A stretch of 24,394 nucleotides of DNA from JAKCDU01 sp035551615 (GCA_035551615.1 DASZNC010000158.1:1-24394); one strand, 5' to 3'; counted from the stretch's first letter, positions 1 through 8,154 are shown. Translations and numbers: made by a program. Notes: a model not told the origin generated them from the sequence alone.

Positions 1-569
1 CGCTGGTCTTCATCCGGTTCCGTCCCGGGATATCGAACCGGCAGGCGACGGCGGATCTGAACCGCATCGTCGCAGTGGCGGCGCAGGCCTTCATCAACGA
101 CCGGATCGCCACCGACCGGATCTCCTTACTCCCAGTGCAGCGCCCAGCCCCGATCGCCAACTACCAGTCCGGCGGCGACACCCCCCTCCTGCTGTCGTCA
201 TCTCTGGCGATTGGCACCCTGGTCGCAGTGGCCCTGAGCCTCGTCGCTTCTGTCCGCCGGCGACGGCGGGACCTGGCCCTGCTCAAGACGTTGGGCTTCG
301 TTCGTCGCCAGATCCTCGCCGCCGTCGCCGTCCAGGCCCTCGTCGTCGCCGTCATCGCCGACATCATCGGCCTGCCACTGGGCATCGCCGCCGGACGCCA
401 GCTCTGGATCGCCTTTGCCCGCAGTATCGACGCCGTACCCGCTCCGTCCGTGCCCTGGACGGTCGCCCTGGTCGGATTCGTCACTGTCCTGGTAGCGGCC
501 GGACTGGCCGTCATCCCCGGTCGGCTGGCGGCCCGAACCCCTGCGGCCACCGTCCTGCGCTCCGAATGA
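1..569 (+). CDS. FtsX-like ABC transporter permease, C-terminal part (5' end outside window)
   Basis: The reading frame is open from the first bases of the window, so only the last ~189 residues of a longer protein are seen. They form the classic FtsX/MacB permease C-terminal domain: a hydrophobic segment (LAIGTLVAVALSLVASV), an arginine-rich cytoplasmic stretch with the family motif RDLALLKTLGFVRRQIL, then two more membrane helices ending in AARTPAATVLRSE, a usual ending for this family. Such permeases work with a LolD/MacB-type ATPase; one lies at 4481-5176 on the other strand, so the pair may form one transporter, but this is inference. The substrate is unknown. The gene ends just before a 12-bp palindrome. 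Confidence 0.85.
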   Translation, partial: LVFIRFRPGISNRQATADLNRIVAVAAQAFINDRIATDRISLLPVQRPAPIANYQSGGDTPLLLSSSLAIGTLVAVALSLVASVRRRRRDLALLKTLGFVRRQILAAVAVQALVVAVIADIIGLPLGIAAGRQLWIAFARSIDAVPAPSVPWTVALVGFVTVLVAAGLAVIPGRLAARTPAATVLRSE

Positions 570-573
570 GGGG

Positions 574-585
574 GGTGCTAGCACC
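574..585. promoter_or_regulatory. 12-bp perfect palindrome, candidate operator
   Basis: GGTGCTAGCACC is a perfect palindrome. It is followed at 583-596 by ACCTT-CCGA-AAGGT, a second short inverted repeat. A one-base variant of the first, GGTGCTACCACC, recurs at 5231-5242 upstream of the converging ABC/kinase unit. The palindrome lies about 65 bp before the predicted transcription start of the membrane protein/response regulator unit, a usual place for an activator site. It could instead be a weak terminator stem for the FtsX gene. Confidence 0.4.
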
Positions 586-608
586 TTCCGAAAGGTAGGT
601 GACCACCC

Positions 609-637
609 TTGGGCCGGCGCACCCTCGTCCTTACCGT
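609..637 (+). promoter_or_regulatory. Candidate sigma-70-type promoter
   Basis: TTGGGC (609-614) and TACCGT (632-637) are separated by exactly 17 bp. The second fits TAnnnT, the usual minimal actinobacterial -10. It would drive the genes starting at 695, with a leader of about 50 nt. The -35 matches only the TTG core, so the call is tentative. Confidence 0.35.
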
Positions 638-694
638 GGATGCAGAGCTGCACCAGGCAGATCTGCAGAGCCAAGGGATACAGGAGGGGCTTTC

Positions 695-1354
695 ATGACC
701 GCAGTTGGGATCACCACCGCTGGGGCGCCACCGGCGTCCGGCACGACATCCGGTCCGGCCCACTGGGCCGGCCTGTCAGGAGTGGCGTTTGCCGGCCTCC
801 TGGCCGGGGCCGTCTTCATGACCTCGGGGGAACCGTCGACGAGCAACGCCGGGAAACTCCAGAGCTGGGCGACCAAGCACACCGCGTTGCTGAGCGCGGC
901 ATCGGTCGTCACGCTCCTGGCCGTGGCCGTCGGGCTCTACTTCATGACCTGGCTGTACTCCCGGTTCGGGTCGGTCCAATCCGGCTGGCACGGCACCATG
1001 TTCCTCGTCGGCGCCATCACATTCGCGATGGTCGGATCGGTCGCGGCCGGCCTGAACGCATGCATGGGTGCCGACGCCAAACATCTGAACGCCGGGTCGC
1101 TTCAGCTACTCGACAGCTTGCAGGAGAACTTCACCTTCCCCATGACGTGCGCCGGCCTGGCCGTCATGTACCTGGCCGCCGGCCTCCTGATCCGCCGCAC
1201 CGGGCTCCTGCCCCGGTGGATGGCATGGGTGTCGTGGGGGTTCGCGGTTCTGGCCCTGTCGGTCATCCTCGGGTTCGTCCCGCTCATCGGTACCGTCCTC
1301 TGGATGATCTTCAGCGGGGTGTACCTCACGACTCACCAGCCGGCTCAGGGTTAG
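695..1354 (+). CDS. Small multi-pass membrane protein, function unknown
   Basis: The ATG at 695 has a strong Shine-Dalgarno (AGGAGGGG, about 6 nt upstream); the frame is open farther upstream, but no other start has such a site. The product is 219 residues with five or six hydrophobic segments: around residues 20-45, 60-85, 100-125, 145-165 and a long 170-210 stretch. It has no catalytic motif I recognise. The layout resembles DUF4386-type membrane proteins, a weak comparison. Only 11 bp separate its stop from the response regulator start, so the two are probably co-transcribed. A membrane partner or accessory sensor for the two-component system is a reasonable guess, not shown by sequence. 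Confidence 0.75.
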   Translation: MTAVGITTAGAPPASGTTSGPAHWAGLSGVAFAGLLAGAVFMTSGEPSTSNAGKLQSWATKHTALLSAASVVTLLAVAVGLYFMTWLYSRFGSVQSGWHGTMFLVGAITFAMVGSVAAGLNACMGADAKHLNAGSLQLLDSLQENFTFPMTCAGLAVMYLAAGLLIRRTGLLPRWMAWVSWGFAVLALSVILGFVPLIGTVLWMIFSGVYLTTHQPAQG

Positions 1355-1365
1355 AGTTCGCCGGC

Positions 1366-2043
1366 ATGGGGGCGGCGATCAGGGTGGCGCTGGCCGAAGA
1401 CCACGCACTGGTGCGGGACGGCCTGACCAAATTGGTTCAGGCCGAGCCCGACCTGGAAGTGGTCGGGGTGGCAGCCGATCTGCCGGAACTGATGTCGCTG
1501 GTCGAGGCCGAGAACCCGGACGTGGTGGTCACCGACATCCGTATGCCACCCACCCGGGTGGACGAAGGGATCCAGGCGGCAGCCTGGATGAGGGAGACCC
1601 GCCCGGAGACGGGGGTGGTGGTACTGAGTCAGTACGCCACCCCCGCCTACGCGCTCGCTCTCCTCGGTGACGGCTCGGCCGGGAGGGCTTATCTCCTGAA
1701 GGAGCGGGTCGCCGGCGCGTCGGAGCTGGCCGGAGCCATCCGCACCGTGGCCGGCGGGGGCTCGGTGATCGACGCCACCGTGGTCGACGATCTGGTCCAC
1801 AGCCGCAACGGCAAGGGCGACTCGGCGCTTCGCTGGCTGACCCCGCGCGAGTCGGAGATCCTGGCCGGCATGGCCCAGGGTCGGAGCAACGCCGGGATCG
1901 CCTCGCACCTGGGCTTGTCGGAGCGGGCGGTGGAGAAGCACATCAACTCGATCTTCTCCAAGCTGGGGCTCCGGGAGGAGAAGGATGTCAACCGTCGGGT
2001 GAAGGCGGTGCTCCTCTTCCTGTCGGGGCAGGATCCGGAATGA
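1366..2043 (+). CDS. NarL/FixJ-family response regulator (receiver + LuxR-type HTH)
   Basis: A 225-residue DNA-binding response regulator. The receiver domain (about 5-128) has the acidic pair E11-D12, the phospho-acceptor D57 in VVTDIRMPP, S88 in the Thr/Ser position and K112. The C-terminal LuxR helix-turn-helix (about 157-222) reads LTPRESEIL...GLSERAVEKHINSIFSKLGL. All residues needed for phosphorylation are present. The ATG at 1366 begins 11 bp after the membrane protein gene; a GTG at 1384 is a weaker alternative. The stop overlaps the next gene's start (ATGA at 2040-2043), so the two are translationally coupled. The histidine kinase at 2425-4476 is the obvious partner: its HisKA_3 class pairs with NarL-type regulators. 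Confidence 0.93.
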   Translation: MGAAIRVALAEDHALVRDGLTKLVQAEPDLEVVGVAADLPELMSLVEAENPDVVVTDIRMPPTRVDEGIQAAAWMRETRPETGVVVLSQYATPAYALALLGDGSAGRAYLLKERVAGASELAGAIRTVAGGGSVIDATVVDDLVHSRNGKGDSALRWLTPRESEILAGMAQGRSNAGIASHLGLSERAVEKHINSIFSKLGLREEKDVNRRVKAVLLFLSGQDPE

Positions 2044-2450
2044 CAACGACCGGGGACGTGAGCGTGCTCCTGGTCGACGATCAGGCGCCCTTCCGGCGCA
2101 TGGCCCGGGCCGTCGTCGACCAGGTCGACGGATTCGAGCTGGTCGGGGAAGCGGAAACCGGCGAGCAGGGCGTGGCCCTGGCCCAGGCGCTGCACCCGGC
2201 CCTCGTGCTCATGGACGTCCACATGCCGGGGATGGACGGCATCGAGGCGACCCGGCGGATACTGGCCGCCCAACCGGAGGCGACGATCGTCCTGTGCTCG
2301 ACCGTGGAGTTCGGCGATCTGCCGGCGACCGCCGCCATGTCCGGCGCCTGCGCCTACCTGAACAAGGACGGACTCGGGGTCGACTGTCTCAGGCGCCTGT
2401 GGGAAGGACGTAACGACGGACCGTTCAGGTCCGTGCCCCGGCTTCCGTGA
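2040..2450 (+). CDS. Stand-alone receiver-domain protein (no output domain)
   Basis: A 136-residue protein made up almost wholly of one receiver domain: D13-D14 acidic pair, phospho-acceptor D59 in LVLMDVHMPGMDG, S87/T88 and K109 in AYLNKDG. The domain ends near residue 122 and only a short Arg/Pro tail follows, so there is no DNA-binding or enzymatic output. Its start overlaps the stop of the NarL-type regulator (ATGA), while its last 26 bp overlap the 3' end of the histidine kinase on the other strand. Receiver-only proteins act as phosphate sinks, phosphorelay shuttles or allosteric partners. Here it probably competes with or buffers the 1366-2043 regulator for phosphate from the same kinase. 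This is inference from order and domain content. Confidence 0.9.
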   Translation: MTTTGDVSVLLVDDQAPFRRMARAVVDQVDGFELVGEAETGEQGVALAQALHPALVLMDVHMPGMDGIEATRRILAAQPEATIVLCSTVEFGDLPATAAMSGACAYLNKDGLGVDCLRRLWEGRNDGPFRSVPRLP

Positions 2451-4476
2451 CCGGCACCGACCCGGTCACCTCGACTCCCCGTCCCGGTTGAGACCGCCAG
2501 GCGACGGTTCCCCCGATGGCGCCGACCCGGTCTGACATGTTCACCAGGCCGTGCCCGTGGGTCGTGCGGGCCGGGTCGAAGCCCGGTCCATCGTCGACGA
2601 TCCGGAACATCAGGGCCGGCCCTTCGCACCACACCCGGATGGCCACCGATGCGCCCGACGCATGCTTCGACGCGTTCTGCAGAGCCTCGAGGCAGCAGAA
2701 ATACACCGCCGCCTCGATCTCCTGGGTGAACCGGTCGGCGGCCGCCACCTCGACCGTGACCACCATCTGGCTGCGGGCCCCGGCCAGCTTCAGAGCGGAT
2801 TCGAGCCCCTCATCGGCGAGTAGGGGCGGATAGATGCCGTGCGCCAGCTCCCGTAGCTCACCGACCGCGGTCTGCACGTCGGCGTTCATGTCGTCGAGCA
2901 TCCGGGCCGCCGCCGCCGGGTCCCGCTCGACCGTGCTGCGCGCCAACCGCAATCCAATGGCCAACGCGACCAGGCTCTGCTGCGCGCCATCGTGGAGGTC
3001 CCGCTCGACGCGCCGCCGTACCGCGTCGCCACTCGCCACGATCCGGGCCCGGGACCGGCGCAGTTCGGCGGCGTGGGTGCGCAGATCGGCCAGCGTCTGT
3101 TGCAGGGCGGCATCGAGCTGGACGTTCTGCAGGGCCAGCCCGACTTCGCGGGCCAGGTCGCCCAGGATGCGGTCCTCATCCTCGGAGAAGGGCTCCGCCG
3201 ATGCGGCCCGCTCCACCACCAGCAGCCCGAGGAGTTCGCCGGCATTGCGGATCGGCGCCACGCGCAACTGGCCGTCATCGGCCGTTCGGTGGAGGGCGGG
3301 GAGCCACACGTCGATCCAGGCGTTGCCCGACACACCGGCCCGCACCACCGCCGGGCGCTCGCGATCCGATACCGGTATCCGGCTCGCTCCGGGCCGGTCC
3401 GGATAGAAGGCCACCCGCTCCATCTCGTCGCCGGAGCCGGTGTACAGATCGGCCCGGACCAGATCGAACGACCTGACCAGGGATTCGGCCAGCTGGATCA
3501 GGAGGTCTTCCAGCGGCATGGACCGGGAGAGCCGGCTGCCGAAGGCACGGACCAGATCGTCGGGTCTCGGGCGGTCGCCGAGGACGAGCCGGCTGGCTCT
3601 CGTCACCAGACGGCGGCGGGCCGGCCCGAACGAGATGGCCGCCACTCCGGCGGCGATCATCGACAGCCCGACCGATTCGCGACCAGCGGTCCCAACCGGC
3701 GCCTGCCCGAGGCCGCGCACCAGGACGATGTACACCGCCGAGATCACGATGACGAAACCCAGCACCGACAGGACGTCGACGAGGAAGCGACCTCCCAATC
3801 CCTCGGCCAGGCGGGCCCGGCCGGCGTACACAACTACCGCCGGGACGGCCCCGGCCGAGACGATGGTGGGCCACAGCGACGCCGGCCAGGCGAGTATGAC
3901 GTGGAGGGCGGCGACCGGCACGATGGCCGTGACGCCGGCCAGCACCCCGGCCGCAAGCCAGCGCAGTCCGTCCCGATCGGGGGCTCGTCCGGTCAGGTAA
4001 CGGCGGCGGAGGCCGATGAGCGCGACCGCCACCCCGCCGGTGGCCACCAGAGCGGCGGCGCCCGCCGTGAGCGGATCGTCCGCCGACACCAACACGACCG
4101 AGGCCACGACGGCGGCGAGGTAGCCGGCGGCGACCGCCGAGCGGCGGCCAGGATCCGTGAGCCGGCCCCCCGGCATGCCCAGGAGCCAGTGCCCACCGGC
4201 GGCGATGGCCAGAAGCGACGCAGCAGTCGCCACCCGGTCACCGCTCGGTACCACCCCCGGCGCAGCCAAGGCGACGGCGGCCGACAGGGCGCCACCGGCC
4301 AGCGCCGGCACGCCTGCGCCCGGCTCGGCCCCCAACCGCGCACCAGCCACCGCCCAACAGGCGCAGACCGCCAACCCGCAGCTCACGACCGTGGACCGGG
4401 GCCCGCCGTAGGCGGAGCCGAGCCCGACCACCGCCCATGTCAACAGCGCAGTGGAAACGGCGGCCAGCCTGTACAT
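2425..4476 (-). CDS. Membrane sensor histidine kinase with GAF-like domain (HisKA_3/NarX-DesK class)
   Basis: 683 residues. The N-terminal ~285 residues are dominated by Ala/Val/Leu-rich membrane helices (roughly eight to nine), with no large extracellular loop. A GAF-like domain follows (about 310-455; LRVAPIRNAGELLGLLVVERAA). A helical linker leads to the dimerisation domain with phospho-acceptor H495 in RRRVERDLHDGAQQSL, the HisKA_3 signature. The ATPase domain has an N-box (E597, EALQNASKHA), G1 (DDGPGFDP, about 628) and G2 (GHGLVNM). It starts 4 bp after the stop of the ABC ATPase gene, so the two form one unit. Many helices without a sensor loop suggest sensing within or at the membrane, perhaps through the ABC transporter. 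The likely phosphate acceptors are the two receivers at 1366-2450. Confidence 0.93.
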   Translation of the reverse strand: MYRLAAVSTALLTWAVVGLGSAYGGPRSTVVSCGLAVCACWAVAGARLGAEPGAGVPALAGGALSAAVALAAPGVVPSGDRVATAASLLAIAAGGHWLLGMPGGRLTDPGRRSAVAAGYLAAVVASVVLVSADDPLTAGAAALVATGGVAVALIGLRRRYLTGRAPDRDGLRWLAAGVLAGVTAIVPVAALHVILAWPASLWPTIVSAGAVPAVVVYAGRARLAEGLGGRFLVDVLSVLGFVIVISAVYIVLVRGLGQAPVGTAGRESVGLSMIAAGVAAISFGPARRRLVTRASRLVLGDRPRPDDLVRAFGSRLSRSMPLEDLLIQLAESLVRSFDLVRADLYTGSGDEMERVAFYPDRPGASRIPVSDRERPAVVRAGVSGNAWIDVWLPALHRTADDGQLRVAPIRNAGELLGLLVVERAASAEPFSEDEDRILGDLAREVGLALQNVQLDAALQQTLADLRTHAAELRRSRARIVASGDAVRRRVERDLHDGAQQSLVALAIGLRLARSTVERDPAAAARMLDDMNADVQTAVGELRELAHGIYPPLLADEGLESALKLAGARSQMVVTVEVAAADRFTQEIEAAVYFCCLEALQNASKHASGASVAIRVWCEGPALMFRIVDDGPGFDPARTTHGHGLVNMSDRVGAIGGTVAWRSQPGRGVEVTGSVPVTEAGART

Positions 4477-4480
4477 GCGA

Positions 4481-5176
4481 TCAGGGCGCCGGCTCGATCA
4501 GGCCGTCGCGCATGGCGACCAGCCTGGACGACGCGGCCGCCACCTCCGGGTTGTGCGTGACCATCAGGATGGTCTGGCCGCCGGCGTGCAGCCGGCGCAG
4601 GAGCTCGACGATCTCCCGGCTGCCGTCGCTGTCCAGCGCGCCGGTCGGCTCGTCGGCCAGCAGCAGCGTCGGATCGTTGGCCAGTGACCGGGCGATGGCC
4701 AACCGCTGGCGTTGCCCCCCTGACAGGGCCGGCGGCAGCGCCGACGCCTTGTCGGCCACACCGAGCAGGTCGAGAAGGTCACGCGCCCGTGATTCGGCCG
4801 CCCGTCGGCCCCGGCCGGCGATGACGGCCGGCAGGGCCACGTTCTCGAGCACCGTCATGGTCTCCAACAGGTTGAAGAACTGGAACACGATGCCGATGTG
4901 ACGGCGGCGCACCCGGGCCAGGTCGTCCTCGGGTAGTCCGGCCAGTTCATGGCCGGCCAGAAGGATGCTTCCGTCGTCGACCACTTCGAGCCCGGCGATG
5001 AGGTTGAGCAGCGTCGACTTGCCGCAGCCGGACGGACCCATGATGGCCACGAACTCACCCGTCTCGATGGTCAGGTCGACGCCGCGCAGGGCCCGGACGC
5101 GCACGGTGGAACCGTCGGCGTCGAACGCCTTGCGCAGGCCGGTCGCAACCAGCGCCGGCGGCCCCTTGTCGATCAT
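4481..5176 (-). CDS. ABC transporter ATP-binding protein, LolD/MacB type
   Basis: 231 residues, full length for the family. Visible motifs are Walker A GPSGCGKST (47-55), Q-loop Q99 in IGIVFQFFNLL, signature LSGGQRQR (151-158), Walker B LLLADEPTGALD (171-182) and switch H208 in MVTHNP. The FQFFNLLETMTVLENV segment is typical of ATPases that pair with FtsX-fold permeases (LolD, MacB, FtsE, BceA). No permease lies beside it on this strand; the FtsX-type permease tail at 1-569 is the nearest candidate. ATPase followed 4 bp later by a histidine kinase recalls Bce-type modules, where transporter and kinase sense together, but there the kinase is a small IM-HK, unlike this one. The start codon has only a weak ribosome site. 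Confidence 0.93.
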   Translation of the reverse strand: MIDKGPPALVATGLRKAFDADGSTVRVRALRGVDLTIETGEFVAIMGPSGCGKSTLLNLIAGLEVVDDGSILLAGHELAGLPEDDLARVRRRHIGIVFQFFNLLETMTVLENVALPAVIAGRGRRAAESRARDLLDLLGVADKASALPPALSGGQRQRLAIARSLANDPTLLLADEPTGALDSDGSREIVELLRRLHAGGQTILMVTHNPEVAAASSRLVAMRDGLIEPAP

Positions 5177-5216
5177 CCCGTACAGATGGTCGCGCTTTCC
5201 GACCGGCGCGCGTCAG

Positions 5217-5242
5217 GGTGGTAGCCGGGTGGTGCTACCACC
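5217..5242. promoter_or_regulatory. 9-bp perfect inverted repeat, candidate operator or terminator
   Basis: GGTGGTAGC (5217-5225) and GCTACCACC (5234-5242) are perfect inverted repeats around an 8-bp centre. The right half also forms GGTGCTACCACC (5231-5242), one base different from the palindrome at 574-585. It lies 41-66 bp upstream of the ABC ATPase start on -, where an operator would be, and 15 bp beyond the ABC-2 permease stop, where a terminator would be. No T-run follows on either strand. The match to 574-585 favours an operator. Confidence 0.45.
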
Positions 5243-5256
5243 AAGTACGCCGGAGG

Positions 5257-6099
5257 TCAGAGGTCGCGGCGTTCGAAGCTGATCACGCCGGCGGCCATCA
5301 CGACGGCGAACCAGGCGACCACCCACAAGAGGTAGGTCCACGCCGGCCCCGAGTGGGCCGTGAACGGATCGCTGCGGTTGTCGAGGAGGTGCTGGGGCAG
5401 CGCGGCCGACGGTTCCAGGTAGTAGATGGCGCCCCGCCAGAGGCCGTCGGTCGGGATCACGTACCGGCCGATGGCTCCGATCGTCCTCAGGCCGCTGACG
5501 TTGAAGGCCACACCCAGCGAACCGACCACCCCGGCCAACCAGGCCGCCCCGAACAAGGCGATCCCCACGACGCCGGCCGCCAAGGTCGACAAGCGGGTGC
5601 TCAGGAACAGGGCAAAGGTGAGCAGGAGCAGACCCTCGGCGAACAGGTAGACCGTGACCAGGACCGGGCTGGGCGGCAGGTAACCGCTGACCCAGTCGAC
5701 CACGGCCATGTCCACGAGAGAGACGGCCGCCGTGTAGGTGAGGAGCAGGCCGGCCAGGCCCAGCCACTTGCCGACGATCACCTCGCGCCGGTTGATCGGC
5801 CGGGTGACCACGGTCATGATCACCCCCGACTCGATCTCTGACGCCACCGACGGCGAGGCGATGGCCGAGGCCGTGAGGGCCACGACGAAGCTGAACATGA
5901 ACATGAACAGGATCAGTGACTGTGAGAGGGCCACCACCGACTCGCCCAGGGTGAAGCTGGGCGAACTGCTCAACCGGTCGAAGCCCCAGGCGCTGAGGCC
6001 GATCATCACTATCGAGATGCCGGCCAGAGCCAGGAGCAGCCGGCGCCGGGACGCCTCGCGAACCGTGAGAGAAGCGATGGTGAAGGTCAGCCTGCTCAT
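5257..6099 (-). CDS. ABC-2 type transporter permease
   Basis: 280 residues from the ATG at 6099, which overlaps the ATPase stop as ATGA; the frame is open farther upstream but only inside the ATPase gene. There are about six membrane segments: residues ~20-38, 55-85, 115-135, 150-180, 185-210 and 255-275. After the second comes the ABC-2 hallmark SVASEIESGVIMTVVTRPINRREVIVGKWLG, the cytoplasmic coupling region found in NatB/NosY-like permeases. The product pairs with the ATPase just upstream to make one exporter-type complex. The ending FERRDL is a usual family C-terminus. The substrate cannot be told from sequence. Last gene of the sigma/anti-sigma operon. Confidence 0.9.
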   Translation of the reverse strand: MSRLTFTIASLTVREASRRRLLLALAGISIVMIGLSAWGFDRLSSSPSFTLGESVVALSQSLILFMFMFSFVVALTASAIASPSVASEIESGVIMTVVTRPINRREVIVGKWLGLAGLLLTYTAAVSLVDMAVVDWVSGYLPPSPVLVTVYLFAEGLLLLTFALFLSTRLSTLAAGVVGIALFGAAWLAGVVGSLGVAFNVSGLRTIGAIGRYVIPTDGLWRGAIYYLEPSAALPQHLLDNRSDPFTAHSGPAWTYLLWVVAWFAVVMAAGVISFERRDL

Positions 6100-7073
6100 T
6101 GCTCCCCCAGGAGTTCCAGGAACCGGTCTTCGAGGCTCTGCTGCTCGGGGATCACCGCTTCGATGCGGCCCCCCTGGGCCACGATGCGGGCAACCAAATC
6201 GGGAACACCGGCCTGATCGATCCCGGCCACGGTCACCCACTCGCCCTCACTGGCCCAGTCGCCGCCCAACGACGGCTGCCGCCACCACCCGTCCGGTAGA
6301 CCCTTCACCCGCAACCTGACCCGGGCGTGGTCTCCGAGCAGTTCGGCGAGGCTCCCCGTCGCGATCGCCGTCCCCTTGTCGATCACCGCCACCCGGTCGC
6401 ACACCAGTTGCGCCTCCTCCAGCAGGTGGGTGTTCAGGAAGACCGTCGCCCCCCGGGCCCGGAGGTCCCGGGTGATCTGGCGTACGTCGTGGCGGCCGAC
6501 CGGATCGAGGGCACTGGTCGGCTCATCGAGGATCACCAGATCCGGTTCGCCCAACAAGGCCACCCCCAACCCCAGCCGTTGCTGCATGCCTTTCGAGAAG
6601 CCGCCCAGCTTGTCGTCGGATCGGTCGGCCAGGCCGACAATCTCCAGCGAGCCGTCCACGGCCGACCCCCATGACCGCTTCGGCAGTGAGAGCAACCGGC
6701 AATGGAGCACCAGCACCTCGCGGGCGGTCAGCCACGGCTGGAAGCGGAAGAGCTCGGGCAGGTAGCCGACCTTGCGGCGCGCCTCGCGGTCGCCGATGGG
6801 AGCACCGAGGACCATGCCCTCGCCACCCGTCGGCCGGACCAGGCCGAGGAGCATCTTCACCATCGTGGTCTTGCCCGCCCCGTTGGGCCCGAGGAACCCG
6901 AACACCTCACCCCGGCCGACCGTTATGGAGAACGACTTCACGGCGACGGTGTGGCCGTACCGCTTGTGGAGCCCCTGCGTGTGGATGGCCGGCGACGACG
7001 GGACCGGCGCCGGCGGGGCGGCGACGACCAGCGGCGGCACCGCCTCCTCGTCAGCCGATCTGATCGGCAACAT
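6096..7073 (-). CDS. ABC transporter ATP-binding protein, ABC-2 partner
   Basis: 325 residues from the ATG at 7073, chosen because AAAGGAG stands 8 nt upstream; an in-frame start at 7103 has no such site. The first 30 residues are a Pro/Ala-rich extension. Then come Walker A GPNGAGKTT (62-70), a degenerate signature FSKGMQQR (159-166) usual for ABC-2 ATPases, Walker B VILDEPTSALDP (180-191) and H216 in FLNTHLLEEAQ. The C-terminal ~80 residues form the extra domain common in NatA/CcmA-like ATPases (ending LEDRFLELLGEQ). The gene overlaps the anti-sigma gene by 23 bp and the permease by 4 bp, so expression is coupled through the whole operon. Confidence 0.93.
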   Translation of the reverse strand: MLPIRSADEEAVPPLVVAAPPAPVPSSPAIHTQGLHKRYGHTVAVKSFSITVGRGEVFGFLGPNGAGKTTMVKMLLGLVRPTGGEGMVLGAPIGDREARRKVGYLPELFRFQPWLTAREVLVLHCRLLSLPKRSWGSAVDGSLEIVGLADRSDDKLGGFSKGMQQRLGLGVALLGEPDLVILDEPTSALDPVGRHDVRQITRDLRARGATVFLNTHLLEEAQLVCDRVAVIDKGTAIATGSLAELLGDHARVRLRVKGLPDGWWRQPSLGGDWASEGEWVTVAGIDQAGVPDLVARIVAQGGRIEAVIPEQQSLEDRFLELLGEQ

Positions 7074-8154
7074 CGATCGTGCTCCTTTGATCGACCAGTC
7101 CACCTACGACATGCACGATGCCGCCGGCGTCCTCCCATACGACACCCGAGGCCAGACCGCTCGAGGTGGCGACGGCGACCGCCGGGGCGCCCCCGACCTG
7201 GACGCTGTGGCTGACCATGCCGGCCGGCGTGGGCACCGGCAGGACCGTGGTGATGTCACCGAGCAGCTTGATCTCCTCGGCCAGGGCGGCCGGTACGCCC
7301 GGCTGGGAGAGCAGGAACGCCTCGATCTGGGCGATGGTCGCCCCCCTGGCGGTCGCCGTCGGTCGGGACATGTCCAGTACGGCCAACGTGGGCACGTCCG
7401 GGTCACCGGCCCGGGACCCGTAGCCGACGAATACGGCCGGGCCGGCCGTCACCACGATCGATGACCCCGACAGATGTCCGGCCGTCGGGCCGAAGTCGAT
7501 CGTGGCCGACACCTTGGGTTGCACGGTGAACACGGTGGGCGCCCCCACGCCTTTCGGCAGACGGGTCGGCAGGGTCACCCGCAATCCGGTGACCGCTTCG
7601 GCGGCCGCCAGCGAATCCATCTTCTGGGCCGCTCCGACCGACGACCAGTGGAGGGTCCCGAACGGCAAGCTGCCGCTGCCGGCCGCCGTCGGGAAGCCGT
7701 CCGTGGTGGCCGATTCACTGAAGTCGACCAAGCCGGAGATCATGCGCAGATCGTCCTGGTTGATGGTCAGGGAGGCCACGTGGGTCGGGGCGAACACGTT
7801 GTCGATCGTGGTCGCCGCCGCCGTGCCCACCAACGCGAAGACGGCCACCCCGGCGGCGATGCCGGCCCGGCCGGATATCCGGGTGGCCACCCTCCGGCGA
7901 CGGGCCGCCGGGCGGGCGGACGGTACGCCTCCCTCCCGTTCCAGGCGGCGGCCGAGCTGCTCCCAACCGAGGTCGACGTCGGCGACCAGTTGCGGAGCGG
8001 TCAACAGGCGTCCGGCCTGGCCCGCATCGCCGGCAACATCGGCCCGCCGGGCCCGGCACCGCCGGCAGCCCGACACGTGTTCGAAGGTGGCATCCGGGAC
8101 GGCGAAGGGCTCGTCCACCAGACGCCGAAGTACGGCATCAGACGCGTGACGCAT
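7051..8154 (-). CDS. Membrane anti-sigma factor with zinc-finger (ZAS) motif and large external domain
   Basis: 367 residues from the ATG at 8154, which has a strong site (AAGGAGATG) just upstream. Near the N-terminus lies H26-x3-C30-x2-C33, the zinc-anti-sigma motif that binds the partner ECF sigma factor. An Arg-rich stop (residues 84-97) precedes one transmembrane helix (about 98-117), and about 250 residues follow outside the membrane. That outer part has no motif I know; it includes ITGL/VTLPTRLPKG and repeated beta-like stretches, and may sense an envelope signal. It overlaps the sigma factor gene by 17 bp, the usual arrangement for a sigma/anti-sigma pair. Release probably involves proteolysis or a conformational change; neither is shown here. 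Confidence 0.88.
   Translation of the reverse strand: MRHASDAVLRRLVDEPFAVPDATFEHVSGCRRCRARRADVAGDAGQAGRLLTAPQLVADVDLGWEQLGRRLEREGGVPSARPAARRRRVATRISGRAGIAAGVAVFALVGTAAATTIDNVFAPTHVASLTINQDDLRMISGLVDFSESATTDGFPTAAGSGSLPFGTLHWSSVGAAQKMDSLAAAEAVTGLRVTLPTRLPKGVGAPTVFTVQPKVSATIDFGPTAGHLSGSSIVVTAGPAVFVGYGSRAGDPDVPTLAVLDMSRPTATARGATIAQIEAFLLSQPGVPAALAEEIKLLGDITTVLPVPTPAGMVSHSVQVGGAPAVAVATSSGLASGVVWEDAGGIVHVVGGLVDQRSTIDVADQIG

Noticed and set aside
2992..4560. 522-codon open frame antisense to the histidine kinase
   Set aside because: Composition is Arg/Gly/His-rich shadow of the kinase gene; no motif or start signal.
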